Source of the DNA: Cytophagaceae bacterium
GTDB taxonomy: Bacteria > Bacteroidota > Bacteroidia > Cytophagales > Flexibacteraceae
Length of the DNA: 64,000 nt
Direction of reading: 5' to 3'
Assembly (NCBI GenBank): GCA_027487695.1
Contig: JAIYDB010000069.1
Location: 32,414 to 96,413, forward strand
Part shown: positions 8,150 through 20,700 of the stretch, piece after piece
Layout: every line of letters starts with the position of its first letter
Position numbering within the stretch: position 1 is the first letter of the stretch
Made by a program: the position numbers and the translations under genes
Notes under the pieces: model-generated
Seen by the model: the letters and a program-made list of their open reading frames with translations, nothing else
What the model was told of the DNA's origin: nothing
Databases searched by the model: none

Positions 8150-9121
8150 TTGAAAATTCTAATTCTTCGATATTCCTCCATTGGCGATATAGTGCTTACT
8201 ACACCTGTAATCAGGTGCGTAAAACAGCAGGTTCCAAATGCTGAAGTGCACTTTGCTACAAAGGAGATATTTCAAGATATAGTAGCTTACAATCCTTACC
8301 TAACCAAAGTACACCTTTTAGGAAAAGATACTCAAGCCCATATTAAATCCTTAAAAGAAGAGAAGTTTGACCTTATCTTAGATTTACACAATAACCTAAG
8401 AACAAAGCGAATTGCTTGGGCAATAGGGGTAAAATCTATTTCATTTGATAAGCTCAATATCCAAAAGTACTTATTAGTTAACTTTAAATGGAACCAATTA
8501 CCAGATATCCATATCGTTGATAGGTACTTGGCTACAGCTAAAACCTTAGGAGTAAAGAACGATAGTTTAGGATTGGATTACTTTTACCCTTCTAATTTTG
8601 ATAATACCAAAGTCTTAGAACTGGTAAGTAATAAAGCCCCTTACACTGCTTTGGTAATTGGGGCTAACCATACTACTAAGAAACTTCCTCTAGTTAAGTT
8701 GGTGGAACTACTTAATAACCTTAAAGGTAATGTTGTATTGCTTGGTGGAAAAGCAGAAGTTGAGGAAGCGCAAGAACTTTTAAAGCAGTCTGATTTTGCG
8801 CATTTGGATATCGTGAGTACAGTTGGGCTGTTTACTTTACATGAAAGTGCTTACGCCTTACAACTTGCTGAAAAAGTTATTACCCACGATACTGGGCTCA
8901 TGCACATAGCTGCTGCATTAAAAAAGCCAATCATCAGTATATGGGGCAATACAGTCCCTGAATTAGGAATGTATCCTTATTTGAGTCCGCATATTAACCT
9001 AGAAGTAAAAGGCTTAAACTGCCGACCTTGTTCCAAAATTGGCTTTAAGGCCTGCCCAAAGGGACATTTCAAATGTATGATGCTTCAAAACTTTGAAGGT
9101 ATAGATACTTTAAAACCTTAA
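8150..9121 (+). CDS. Glycosyltransferase family 9 (heptosyltransferase-like)
   Basis: A 323-residue GT-B glycosyltransferase of the ADP-heptose:LPS heptosyltransferase family, acting at the inner face of the inner membrane in LPS core or surface glycan assembly. The N-terminus ILILRYSSIGDIVLTTPV is the family signature, and VITHDTGLMHIAAALKKP with IWGNTVPELG is the nucleotide-sugar site. The C-terminus has a cysteine-rich patch (LNCRPCSKIGFKACPKGHFKC), often seen in Bacteroidota members. The frame starts with TTG at 8150; no ATG fits the N-terminal motif. It lies 24 bases after the MmcQ gene and converges on the YihY gene with a one-base gap. Confidence 0.88.
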   Translation: MKILILRYSSIGDIVLTTPVIRCVKQQVPNAEVHFATKEIFQDIVAYNPYLTKVHLLGKDTQAHIKSLKEEKFDLILDLHNNLRTKRIAWAIGVKSISFDKLNIQKYLLVNFKWNQLPDIHIVDRYLATAKTLGVKNDSLGLDYFYPSNFDNTKVLELVSNKAPYTALVIGANHTTKKLPLVKLVELLNNLKGNVVLLGGKAEVEEAQELLKQSDFAHLDIVSTVGLFTLHESAYALQLAEKVITHDTGLMHIAAALKKPIISIWGNTVPELGMYPYLSPHINLEVKGLNCRPCSKIGFKACPKGHFKCMMLQNFEGIDTLKP

Positions 9122-9122
9122 C

Positions 9123-10055
9123 CTATTCTTTTTCAACAAGTACGGGTTTCTGTTCAGCAAATGCATTTGGCTTTAAACCCACGCCAAAACGCTGCGAATA
9201 CTCATGTGTGAATACAGCACCAAAGAACAGGATAAGTGAACTGTACGATACCCAAAGCAATATTACAATTACAGAGCCCGCTGCACCATAGGTGCTTCCA
9301 GGATTAGCCTGACTCAAATAATAGCTAATACATAACTTGCCTAAAGTAAAAAGTAGCGCTGTGAACAAGGAGCCAATCCAAACATTAGACCAGCGCATTT
9401 TTACATCAGGTAGTACTTTAAAAATAACACCAAAAAACAAGGTAAACATCCCAAGCGATACTAAATTATTTATTAAGTATATAACTAGGGCACTCACAAA
9501 GCTAAGATGACCTATTATCCAATGATAAAACGCTGACAATACCGAGTCTACCACCAAACTTACGAGTAATAAAAACCCAAGCATAGCCACCATTCCAAAG
9601 CTAAATGTTCTTGAAATGATATAATTTAGCCAAGCTTTTTGAGGCGTTACTTTTACACCCCAAATCAGGTTTAAGCTATTTTGTAATTGTGTAAAAACTG
9701 CAGTTGCTGAAAACAAAATTGTAATGATTGAAATTACAGTTGCCTGCCAGCTATCCTTACTTAAAGAGGCTTTTGCTACCATATCCTGAATTTGCAAGGC
9801 ACCTTCTTTGCCAATCAGGTTATTGATTTGGCGATACAATTCGCCACTCACAGCTTCTTTGCCAAACAAAAACCCAGAAGAGGATATCACTACAATGATT
9901 AAGGCTGGTAAGCTAAAAATGGCATAATAACTTAAGGCAGCACTTAACACAAAAGGATCGTGGTTGTACCACCTTTCGTAAGTGGCTTTCAACAGTTGCC
10001 AAAGACCCTTTAAAGTCACCTTATTTCTTAAAGGAGTAGGAATTTCAGACATCAT
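9123..10055 (-). CDS. YihY/virulence factor BrkB family membrane protein
   Basis: A 310-residue inner-membrane protein with about six hydrophobic segments. The family signature is clear: DPFVLSAALSYYAIFSLPAL near the N-terminus, SATAVFTQLQNSLNLIWGV in the middle and GSTYGAAGSVIVILLWVSYSS... toward the C-terminus. Members were once called RNase BN by mistake; their function remains uncertain. The start overlaps the AI-2E transporter stop by four bases (ATGA type), so the two are co-translated. Confidence 0.9.
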   Translation of the reverse strand: MMSEIPTPLRNKVTLKGLWQLLKATYERWYNHDPFVLSAALSYYAIFSLPALIIVVISSSGFLFGKEAVSGELYRQINNLIGKEGALQIQDMVAKASLSKDSWQATVISIITILFSATAVFTQLQNSLNLIWGVKVTPQKAWLNYIISRTFSFGMVAMLGFLLLVSLVVDSVLSAFYHWIIGHLSFVSALVIYLINNLVSLGMFTLFFGVIFKVLPDVKMRWSNVWIGSLFTALLFTLGKLCISYYLSQANPGSTYGAAGSVIVILLWVSYSSLILFFGAVFTHEYSQRFGVGLKPNAFAEQKPVLVEKE

Positions 10056-11185
10056 TTTGATTCAATAACAATATGAGTTTCCTTAAATTTCCTATAACCT
10101 GCAAGGTAATCTTCAAATGACTTTGAAGGAAAATCGTCGCTCAATAAATAGCTAAACTTTTGTGTTTCAGGAATGTAGTAAGTTATTGTTTTAGCAATTG
10201 CTGTCAAAGGGATTGCCAATATCATACCCGCTACACCCCAAAAAATTCCACCTACAAGTAGGCCAATAAAAGCAAATAATGCATTTACGCTTACTTTACC
10301 ACCTACTATTTTTGGAGTGATGAAATTTGCTTCCAACTGCTGAATAACTAGGTTCATTGGTATAATACCTAGTGCCCTCCACGATTCTTGGTAGTTAATA
10401 AGCGCAAACAAAAAAGGTAGTGCTGCCCCAAAAGTGGTACCTATATAAGGTATAATGGTAAGGATAGCTCCTAAAAACCCGAACAAAAAGGCATACTCAA
10501 TTCCCAATAAACTAAGTCCTACGCTATTTAAAGTACCAACAATGAGCATTACTAATAACACCCCTTGGAAATAGTTAATGATAACAGCCTGAATTTCGTT
10601 TACTATTTTATTGATACTTGTTCGCCTTTCCTCTGCAAAAAATAGGAGTATGTAGTTCCTAAAGCCAGTTCTATACAGTAAAATCAGGAATGTAAATACG
10701 ATACTCAAACTACCGAAAGTTAGAAAATCGCCTCCGGTGTTTACAGTTGATTGCAATAAGTTGGTACCTGTTTGAATGAGCTTGGATTTATTATCGGCTA
10801 AGGTTTTGAGAATTTCTTTATTGGTGATGTTAAGGTTTTGTGCTAGAAAATCAAGCACCTCATAAAACAAGCGTTCCAGATTTTGCTTAAAATCAGTTAC
10901 TTCAGAAAACAAGGCAGAAATCTGAGTTCCAAAAAACATAAGCAAGCCAGCAAGAAAAAGATTTACAAGAATCAATGTTGAAACTATGGCCCAAACCCTT
11001 GAAAATCTTACACGCTCAAAAAGCCTGCAAATAGGTAGCAGCAAAACTGAAAAGACAATAGAAAAGGAAAATGGAACAAGTATAAATTGCCCCAAGAACA
11101 TTATTAAAATAGCCGAGCCTCCTACCAAAAGGTATGCCGCAAGTTCTACAGAAAAAGGGAAGGCAGATCTAGACTCCTTGGTCAT
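10052..11185 (-). CDS. AI-2E family transporter
   Basis: A 377-residue polytopic inner-membrane protein of the AI-2E exporter superfamily, which includes AI-2 exporters and sodium/proton antiporters. About seven or eight membrane segments are visible, with a long amphipathic periplasmic or cytoplasmic stretch after the third (about 85-150) and the conserved LLGIEYAFLFGFLGAILTIIPYIG and QQLEANFITPKIVGGKVSVN motifs. The substrate cannot be inferred. It is the first gene of a two-gene unit with the YihY gene. The -7-like element at 11210-11217 lies just upstream. Confidence 0.88.
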   Translation of the reverse strand: MTKESRSAFPFSVELAAYLLVGGSAILIMFLGQFILVPFSFSIVFSVLLLPICRLFERVRFSRVWAIVSTLILVNLFLAGLLMFFGTQISALFSEVTDFKQNLERLFYEVLDFLAQNLNITNKEILKTLADNKSKLIQTGTNLLQSTVNTGGDFLTFGSLSIVFTFLILLYRTGFRNYILLFFAEERRTSINKIVNEIQAVIINYFQGVLLVMLIVGTLNSVGLSLLGIEYAFLFGFLGAILTIIPYIGTTFGAALPFLFALINYQESWRALGIIPMNLVIQQLEANFITPKIVGGKVSVNALFAFIGLLVGGIFWGVAGMILAIPLTAIAKTITYYIPETQKFSYLLSDDFPSKSFEDYLAGYRKFKETHIVIESK

Positions 11186-11209
11186 TTGAGGTTTTATTGT
11201 TGGCTAAAA

Positions 11210-11217
11210 CAAAGCTA
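11210..11217 (-). promoter_or_regulatory. Candidate -7 element TAGCTTTG for the AI-2E/YihY pair
   Basis: Read on the minus strand this is TAGCTTTG, an exact match to TAnnTTTG, 25 bases upstream of the ATG at 11185. The -33 side is poor: TTTC rather than TTTG at about the right distance. Confidence 0.4.
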
Positions 11218-11692
11218 ATGCAAAACGTGGGACGAAACTAGTTACTGTAATAATAGCGATAAAATTCCATTACCTAACTACTAGGCAACCATATAAAGTA
11301 AGAATTTTTCACAATATAGGCGCTTAAGCCAGCTTATGATCTATTAATGGAATATCATAAAAAAACACAAAGACAAAACATAATACTGAATAATTAATAA
11401 ATTATAAAATAAAAAACCATTTATAAGTTGAAAAAAATAATTATTTGTGTTTTAATATCATTAAAACCTTGTAATCAGCCAAAAATCAATCATCAGGTGC
11501 AAAATAATACCACATTATATACAATAATTAATATTATTTGGCAAAAAACAAAACCTACAAAAACATAATCTTCTGTTTACTATATATTTACAAAATATAC
11601 TAAACTAGAAACCTTAAAAACAACAAAAGACAACCTTAAAAATTAACGCAAAGGACTACTACACAATAACCCTTCCAAAGCAGGAGTATTCA

Positions 11693-11721
11693 TTGTTAAA
11701 TGCATAATTTTCTTACCTTTG
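11693..11721 (+). promoter_or_regulatory. Bacteroidota-type promoter of the giant repeat protein
   Basis: TTG at 11693-11695 and TACCTTTG at 11714-11721 are separated by 18 bases, within the range known for the primary sigma factor of Bacteroidota. Transcription would start near 11728, giving a leader of roughly 50 bases. Confidence 0.55.
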
Positions 11722-11761
11722 TCTTATTAAAATAAGACAACTGCTTATTTTTGGAGCAGTT
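11721..11761 (+). promoter_or_regulatory. Two inverted repeats across the start site and leader of the giant gene
   Basis: The first is a perfect 8-base inverted repeat, GTCTTATT (11721-11728) and AATAAGAC (11731-11738), with a 2-base spacer; it overlaps the last base of the -7 element and the expected transcription start. The second is AACTGC (11739-11744) and GCAGTT (11756-11761) with an 11-base loop. The first is placed like an operator; the second could be an RNA hairpin just before the start codon at 11776. Confidence 0.4.
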
Positions 11762-11775
11762 AAACCTGGTTAATT

Positions 11776-14700
11776 ATGAATAATCCTTACTCTTACGCAC
11801 GATTTAGTACCAATTTAAAGCTTTTGTTGCTTGGTATTCTCTTTTTGGGAATAAGTACCAATTCCAATGCAGCCACGTACTTCTCTTTTAAGGCATCTGC
11901 GCCCTTTAACACTAATTTTAGTGCTACAAGTAATTGGAATACTGCAACCAATGGCTCAGGCAGTAATCCTGTAGCAGGAGATCTTACTTCAGGTTTGCAC
12001 ACATTCATAATACAAAATGGATATACCGTAACTGTTGATCAAGACATTGAAGTTTTAGGTTTACAGGTTGGAACGGGAACAGCAACCAACCTAGTTGTAG
12101 GGAATAATACAACCGCAAGAACAGTGACCATCGGTAGCGGTGGTTTTTCTGTTTCAACAAATGGTACAGTTGCGGTGGGTGCGTTTGATGCAATCCATAT
12201 CTTAAATTTAGCTGGAAATCTTACAGTAAATGGGTCATTAAATTTATTTACTTCAGCAACTAGAGCTGCAAATACTATCATTTCTGGTAGTTCAGTAGTT
12301 TCAGGAGCAGGAGCTACATTAACATTCAACAATCTTAATTTAAGCCCTACGGCAGCAATAACAGCAACAAGAGCCATAACTGTAAACAACAACTTTATAG
12401 CAGATGTAGGTTCAACCACTAATACAAACCAGAACTTTGTAGTAAACGGCAACTTTACCTTACCTAACGGAGCCACTTACACCCAAAGTGCCAATACAAC
12501 TACTTTTTCAGGCACCACGGTTCAAACAATAGAAATAAACCAAGGGGCAACGTTTTTTGGTCTTACCTTTTCAAATGGTGGTGTTAATGCAAAAACAATA
12601 ATTGGCGATATTACTGCATCAAGTACCCTTGCAATAAATGCAGGGTCTACGGTAACAGGTAGTGGAACACAAACCTTAAGATCTAATGCCACAATTAGCG
12701 GTACCTGTAATTTTTCTGGAACAGTAAACTGGGAAAGCACAGGTAATATCTCAGGAAGCACTCCATTTTCAATTGGTACAGCAGTTTCAGTATTTTCAGG
12801 AATCAAAACACTAACCGGTGGAACTTGGAATGTGGAGAACAACCTTACAATTATTAGTGGGGGTGGGTTAATTCTAAATAGTGGTACAGTTCTTAACAAC
12901 CCATCAGCACTAAATACGCTTTCAGTAGAAGCAGGTGGAAATTTACACATGCGAGGAAGCAATAACTTCCCTACTAACTTCAATACCTATTCATTTGCAA
13001 CAGCTTCTAATGCACGATACGATGCAAACCTTGCTCAAACAATAAGGGGAGGTATTACGTACGGTAACCTTATTCTACAACAAAACATAAAAACAGTAGA
13101 TGGTTCATTAGTAATAAATGGCAACATAACTTTTTCAAATACTGTTTCACCAGCTGCAACCTTAGCTCTATTAAACTTTGACCACACATTTAATGGTAGC
13201 ACTATAGTAAACAATACTACTGCCGATGGTTCAATCACATCTACAAGTGGTGGCACATTCCGTTTTGCAGGTGCAGATGTTAACCAAACCTTAAATGGTT
13301 CTGATGGTGGAACATATACTTTCCATAACCTGGTTTTTTCTAATCCTGGCACACCTACTGCATTACGCACTAAAGCCATACAACAAAACTGTATTGTTAA
13401 TGGCGATATTACCATTGATAATGCCCTAGGCGATACCATTAACTTATTGGTTGTAAATATTGGAGCAAACCAATTAACTAAAGCAGCAGCTTCAGGCACA
13501 TTATCTGCTGGAGCATTTACTGCTATATACACCAGTGGAACTTCCAATTTTGATAATACTGTAGCAAGCTTTACAACACTTTCACTTGCACAAAATTCTA
13601 TTGTTCGTTTCTTTGGTACCACCCAAAATATCCCAGGTATTACCTACGGAACCATTGAGATTTTAGGAACAGGTACAAAAACGGTTACAGGTGCACTTGA
13701 TATTAACGGGAACCTAACTAGAATTGCTAATAATGCAACTATAAATCTAGGTGCATTTAATCACACATTAGCAGGTGATTTAAGAATTAACTCCCTTACT
13801 TTATTGGTGCCCAGTACATCTACCCTAACACTAGACGGAACAAACCAAAGTTTATTAACAGGAACACTTAATAACTTAGTTATTAGCGGTTCTGCTACAA
13901 AAACTCTTGTAGGAGGTTTAAATATTAATGGCGATTTAACTATTAACAATGGAACCACATTTGATGCTAACATTAGATCAATCACATTACTAGGTAATTT
14001 CATTAATTCAGGAACTGGGGTATTCACGCAAACTACTGGTACAGTTACTTTCAACGGAACTAGTGCAACCCCACAAACTATTAGTACAAATCCTGCATCT
14101 GCTTTTGGTTCGGTATTCTTTAATAGACCGAATGCTTCAACTAGCAGAACTATTCAAGCACTTTCTAATTTCAGAGTAGCTACAAACTGTAGTTGGGGAA
14201 CTGGTGCAAGCAATAATTCAAATGTATTCGATTTGAATGGCTTTACTGTTCAAGTTGCTGGCAACTGGTCTTTCCAAGGTACATCGTCAAGCTTCTTAGC
14301 TAATAATGGAACTTTAGAGTTTAACGGAGCAGGAACTGCAACCCAATTAATCCAGAATATAAATGCTGGAATTACATACCAATCGGTAGTTTTCTCAAAT
14401 TCAGCTTCGAAATCATTAACCAATAACACTTTCAATATTTCTGGAAATGTTACCATCAATACTGGTGCTTCTGTTTCAACAGGTGTAAGCATGAACATTG
14501 GAGGCAATTGGAACAACAATGGTGTTTTCAACCAAACTGGCGGCACTGTTACTTTTAATGGTGGCAACCAAACTATTTCAACCTCAAATTTTCAAGGCCT
14601 AACTATTGCTGGTACCAATACAAAAACCTTGACTGGCGATTTGAATATATTGGGTAACCTTACCATTAACAACGGTGCTACACTTGATGTATCGGCAAGT

Positions 14701-17700
14701 AACTTTACTTTAAATGTAGATAATAACTTCCTCATAAATACTGGAGGTGTTTTTGTACCAAGAAATGGAACAGTATTTATAAACAACGTTTCAACATTAA
14801 ATACTGGTGGCACGGGCGCTGGTCAACAGTTCTTCAATCTAAATATAAACTCAAGCCCTTTAGCTGTAACAGCGTCTAATGCCATTAGAGTAAACAATAA
14901 CCTTACTGTACTAACTGGTACACTAGCCATGGGAGCTAACAACCTATTTATAGGTGGTTCAGCAGATAACCAAGGAAGTATCACGTTTACAACAGGGGTA
15001 CTTACTTTTGAAGCTTCTAGCGGTACAAAAACCTTTAATCCAGGTACAAGTAGCTATGGTCCTATTACTGTTAATGCGCCAACAGCAACTATCCAACTTA
15101 CAGGTCCATCCTTGAGTTTAGCTGCAACTAGAGTATTGACTATAACTAATGGTACTTTAGATCTTAACGGAAACACGATAACCACCTTAGCTAATGCAGT
15201 TATTAATGGTGGTACTTTAAATGTTTCTGCAGGTTCTAACTTAAGAATTGGAGCTGGTTTTGCTCTTCAAAACAATGGTGGTACCTTCAGATTAGTAGGT
15301 ACATCTAGCAATCCTGCAAGCCTTTCGGTTAATGGTGCAGGTAATTTTACTTTTAGCCAAACATCTGGTACATTAGAAGCATTACATTATAATGTTTCAA
15401 ATACCTCAGGAACTGGATTAGTAGTTTCTGGTGGAACTATCCACAGCACTAATAACCTTTCAAATGGTAACTTCTCAAACGGAGCCTCTGGTGCAGGAAC
15501 ATCATATCTTAATTTAACTGGTTTAAACTTTTCAGATTTTACAGCAACTGGAGTTGTGTTTAACGCTGGGCCGGTTTCCAATATCACAAGAACATCAGGT
15601 ACAGGTTTAATTACCTTCCAAGATGCTCAAGGTACTTTGGCAGGCAATTCATTTAAAAATGCAGCAGACTCAAGGGCTATTTTTACAGCTCCAGCGGGTA
15701 CAGTAACTTGGGATGGTGGTGCTGGCGATGGCTTATGGACATCAGCTGCAAACTGGAGCGACAACCAAGTTCCTAATGCTTCAACTTTAGTTTATTTGAA
15801 CCACGCATCAGTTTCTTCTACTTACACAGTAACAATTAATTCTGGAAGTCAAGTTGCTGGCCGTATAGTTTTAGACGCTCAAGGAGGCAACCCTATTAGC
15901 CTTGTTTTGAATGGAGGTACTTTGGCAGTTAGTGGAAGTGTAACAATTGGCGCCTCAACAACTTTAACCCAAACAAACCCTGCTGATGCCATAACTGTTT
16001 CTGGCAGTTGGTTCAACAACGGTACTTTCAATGAGGGTACAAGTACTGTAACATTCTCTGGTACGGGAGGTGCATTTACTATTAACACTTTAGGTGCTGC
16101 CGATCCATTCAATAACTTAACAATTAATGCAGCGGGAACTACTTATACACTAGGAAATACACTAGACGTTAATGGCAATTTCAACTTCACAGCTGGCACG
16201 TTTAATGTTGGTGGTTTTAACATTACCGCTTCTGGTAATTGGACTCAAGCAGCAATAAACACAACTTTCATTGGTGGAACGAATACAGTAACACTAGATG
16301 GTACTGGTACTCAGAATATTTCAGGAGGTAGATTTGCCAATTTAACCACTTCGTCTAGTGTTGCAGGTTCAAATAAATCACTTCTAAACAGCTTAACTAT
16401 AGGTGGCAACCTTATTATTGGTACCAATACAATTTTAAATGCTGGAGAACAAAACGTAAACATATCTGGTAACTGGACCAATAACGTAGGTGCAGGTGGC
16501 TTTACCCAAACAGGCGTAGGCGGTGTTTATGTAAATGGAGCTGCTCAAACTATTGGGGCAGGTGCAACAACAACCTTCCAAAATTTATATTTGGCAGGTT
16601 CTGGAACCAAGATTCTAGGTTTCAATGCAACAGTAAATGGCAACTTAGCTATTTCTAATACCCTTACTCAAGTAGATATTAATGCTGGAGTTTCTATAAC
16701 AGGCACAGGCAGCGGTTCATTTACTCAAGATGGTGGTATTTTAAGAGTTCTAGGAAGTTTCCCAAGTTCATTTGGCACTTATACATTTACAGCAGGAACT
16801 GTAAATTATGCTGCAACAGGAGCTCAAAACGTTCAAACGGCTACCTACAATAACTTAACATTTACTTCAGTTTCAAGTACATCTACTAAAACTGCTTTGG
16901 GCGATGTTAATGTAAACGGCATACTCACTATTGGCGATGTAAACACAACCCTGGCAATGGGTAATAATACCCTCACCCTAGTTGGAAATTATGTACATAC
17001 TTCAGGTGCACCTCAGATTAGCTATGGAGCAAATGGAACATTTATTCATACAGGAGCGGCTTGGAATATTCAAAATACGATTACAACATTTAATAACCTT
17101 ACTTTAAGTGGTTCAGGAAACAAAACCTTGAACACAAACCTTACAGTTAACGGCAACTTAGTTGTAAACTCAGGCGTTACTTTCATTCAAGGAACAAATA
17201 CCATTACAGGAACTGCAAGTAAATCGTTCACTTTAAATATTGGAGCAACTCATACAAATGCAGTTACGGCTAGTGTTGCTATTCCTGCAAGCTTTGGTAA
17301 TTATAGCTTTGCTTCAACAAGTACTTACCGTTTAAATGGTATAGCCGCACAAACAATTTCATCGGTACCTCAATACGGAAACCTAGATATTAGTACTTCT
17401 GGAGGAAATGCTACACTTAACGGTAATACAACAGTTCAAGGAAACCTTTTAATGAATGGTGGAACACCTACTTTAGCCGATGGTGGGTTTAGCTTAACTG
17501 TAAATGGTTCAACAGTTAACTTGAGAAACTATGTTGCCACTACAGGAACTACACTAACCTTAGGTGGAACAAGTGCACAAACATTAACAAATACAAGCCC
17601 AGGTTCTCCTGCTTTTTCATTAGCTAATTTGGCGCTTTCTGGTTCTGGCTCTAAAACTTCAAATGTAACCGATATGGTTCTTTCTGGAAGTTTAACCATT

Positions 17701-20700
17701 AATAGTGGTGTAACCTTCACAAGCAATCAAGACCTAACAATTGCAGGTAACTTAACTAACAATGGTACGCTAACGCAAACTGTAGGAACTGTTACTTTTA
17801 ACGGAAGTACAACCCAAACTTTAAATCCAGGAGCTACCAATAGCATTTTTGAAGTTTATTTCACTGGTGCAGGTGTTAAAAACTTTTCTGGAAACGGTCT
17901 TGTAGTTGGAAATGGTAACTATACTGTTGATAACACTAATGTAAACTTAGGTTCATTAACACATTCCATTGCATCTCAATCAGTTACCTTAATAGGTACT
18001 ACCACCTATACTGCTTCAAGTGCAAATATGGTGTTTAATAGGGCAGGAGATCAAAGCATACCGGCTAGCTTAAACTGTTCAAACTTTACTAGTTCAGGAT
18101 CTGGTATTAAGACCTTATCAGGTAACTTAACAATTGCCAATGATTTGGTTATAAATTCAGGAACTACCCTTGATGTAGATAACATTAGTAATTTCACTAT
18201 TTCTTGTTCAGGTAACTTTACCAATAATGGCACTTTCCAAGCTAGAGCAGGTATTGTTGATTTGAATTCTTCTAATACAACGGGAAAAGTAATTACTTCA
18301 GCAAGTCCATTTGCTACATTAAGAATAAATGTAGGTGCAACAAGTGTAAGAACATATAGTCTAGGCAGCAACGTAACTATAGGCACCAACCTTAGTATGT
18401 TTACTAATAGTACATTAGAGCTTAATGGCAGATCTTTAACTATTGGAACAGTAGCAGCCGCTGGCACAATAACTCAATCTACAGGTTCAGTATTAACTGT
18501 AGGCCCTGGTTCATCATTGCTATTTAACACTACCGCAGGAAACGGAACTTTAACAGCTAATTCAGGAAGTACGTTAAATATTGTAGGCACATCATCTAGC
18601 GTAGCTACTGTAAGTAGGAGCGCTGGTAATAACCGCATTGACCTAAATATAAATGCAGGTGCAACTATAGGTGCGCAATATTACCTAATCCAATTCCTTA
18701 CAAATGAAGGTATTGACATTAGTGGAACTGCAACTGTAGATGCTACAAATAACTTCTCAAACGGTACGTTTAGTGGAATTAATACTGCTGGTTCTGGTGG
18801 CCCATTTCGTTATATCAACTTTACAAGCACTTCTACATCACCAGCTACCGATATTGCTAATGTTAATTTTAACCACGGAACAACTCCAGTTATAGGTCAA
18901 CACTTTAACGTAGCTCGTCCTTCTGGAAGTTCTATAATTAACTTCACAGGCGATATTTCAGGTTCACTTGGTAGCGCTGCCTTTGAAAGCGATCCTGGCA
19001 ACACAATAAACTGGCCAGCAATTACAAGTGCCACTTGGACAGGTGCTGTTTCTACAGATTGGTTTACTGCAGGCAACTGGAGTACTGCCTTGGTTCCTAA
19101 TGCTAACACAAACGTTACCATACCATCTGCAACTAATAATCCTATAATTAATGCTACTGCAACTTGTAGAGATTTAACCATAACCACAGGATTATTGCAA
19201 CTTTCAAGTGCTGCAACTTTAAATATAATGGGTAGTGTTGTTATAGGCAACCTTACTAATGCTGGTTCATTAATTGCGGGTAGTTCAGGTGTTACTATTA
19301 ATGTAAGTAGAAACTGGACCAGAGGCGCGAACGGTTTGTTTAGTGCAGGCAATTCTACTGTAAACTTCAATGGAGCAAGTGGTAGCTATATCGTAACTCC
19401 TACAGGTTCAAATTTCTTTAACTTAGGCTTTATAGGTGATGCTAGCTATCAGCTTGCAGGTGCAACAATTACAGTGAGCAATAACCTAAGTTTAACTGCA
19501 GGAACCTTAACTTTTGCTACTGCCAATTACAATCTAAATATTGGAGGCAACTTCAATAGAACTGCAGGTACTTTTTCTACTGCAGTAACAGGCACAACCT
19601 TGTTTAATGGCACAACGCAAAACATTACAGGTGGTACATTCTCTAACTTAACACTTAGTGGATCTGGTGTAAAAACTGCAACTAATGATATGACCGTAGC
19701 AGGTAATCTGGTTGTACTATCTAACCTAACCGCTGCATCTGGTGCTGCTTTCACCTTTAATGGGACTGTTAGTATAAACTCAGGTGCTACTTTTAATGGA
19801 GGCAATAGTGTTCACACAGCAAATGGAACTAGTTGGACAGGTACCGGATCTTATACAGGTTCGGGCTCAACCGTAAACTTTGCAAGAAGTGTAGTTAATA
19901 CAACAGTTACTATAAATGCTTCTTCTTTTGAGAGCATTTCGTTCTCTGGCACTTCAACTATAAATATTAATGGCGCCATTACACTTTCAAATAACTTTAC
20001 TTCCCAAACTGGTACGAGAACTATTAATTTGGTAACTCATCAAATTAATAGCACTTCAGGAACTGGTACATTTGCATTAGAAGGAGCTACTACTTTAACT
20101 TTAACTGGTAGTAATAACTTCCCTTCAGGTTTCGTAACCTATTCACCAGTTAATACTTCAACTGTTAACTATAGCGGTACCTCAGCCCAAACAATAGCTG
20201 CAGTTACCTATGGTATCCTTTCATTAAGCAATGCAAATACAAAAACCCTAGCAGGTAACATTACTGTATTAGGTAGCTTGAATATTGGAGCTGCTACTTT
20301 AGATGTAACCACAAACAACTACAGAATTACTTTAGCAGGAAGCTTTAACAACAATGCTAGCGGTAGTTTCTTAGCTAGAAGTGGTGAGGTATTGTTTAAC
20401 GGTACCATTGCACAAGTAATAAACCTTGATAACGTAGGTACTAAAGCATTTTACGATATTACTGTAAATAAAACAGTTGGTACAGTTATAAATCCTGCCA
20501 ACTTTAACCTTGTAGTTGAAAGAAACTTATTTATACAGTCCGGAACTTTTAGTGCTAATGGCTTAGTTGTAAATGTGGGTGGCGATTTTATTGCAACAGC
20601 TCCAGGTTTATTTGCTCAATCAGGCACCTATGTTTTAAATAGAACAGCAGGTAATTCAGCAGTTATTCAAACAAATAACTCTAACCTTAACAATTTAACC

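Larger units (their letters stand above)
11186..11775. other. 590-base very AT-rich intergenic region between divergent genes
   Basis: No gene is visible. The middle (about 11280-11650) is markedly richer in A and T than the flanks, with many short A- and T-runs. The left edge carries a minus-strand -7 element for the AI-2E gene; the right edge carries a plus-strand promoter and two inverted repeats ahead of the giant surface-protein gene. Confidence 0.6.

Noticed and set aside
13035..13622. Long minus-strand open frame (195 codons) inside the giant repeat gene, and similar ones at 12039-12476, 12522-12983, 18897-19370 and others
   Set aside because: They are antisense to a continuous repeat protein with biased composition, which leaves few stops on the other strand. 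They have no start signals and no family resemblance, and they recur at equivalent positions of the repeats.
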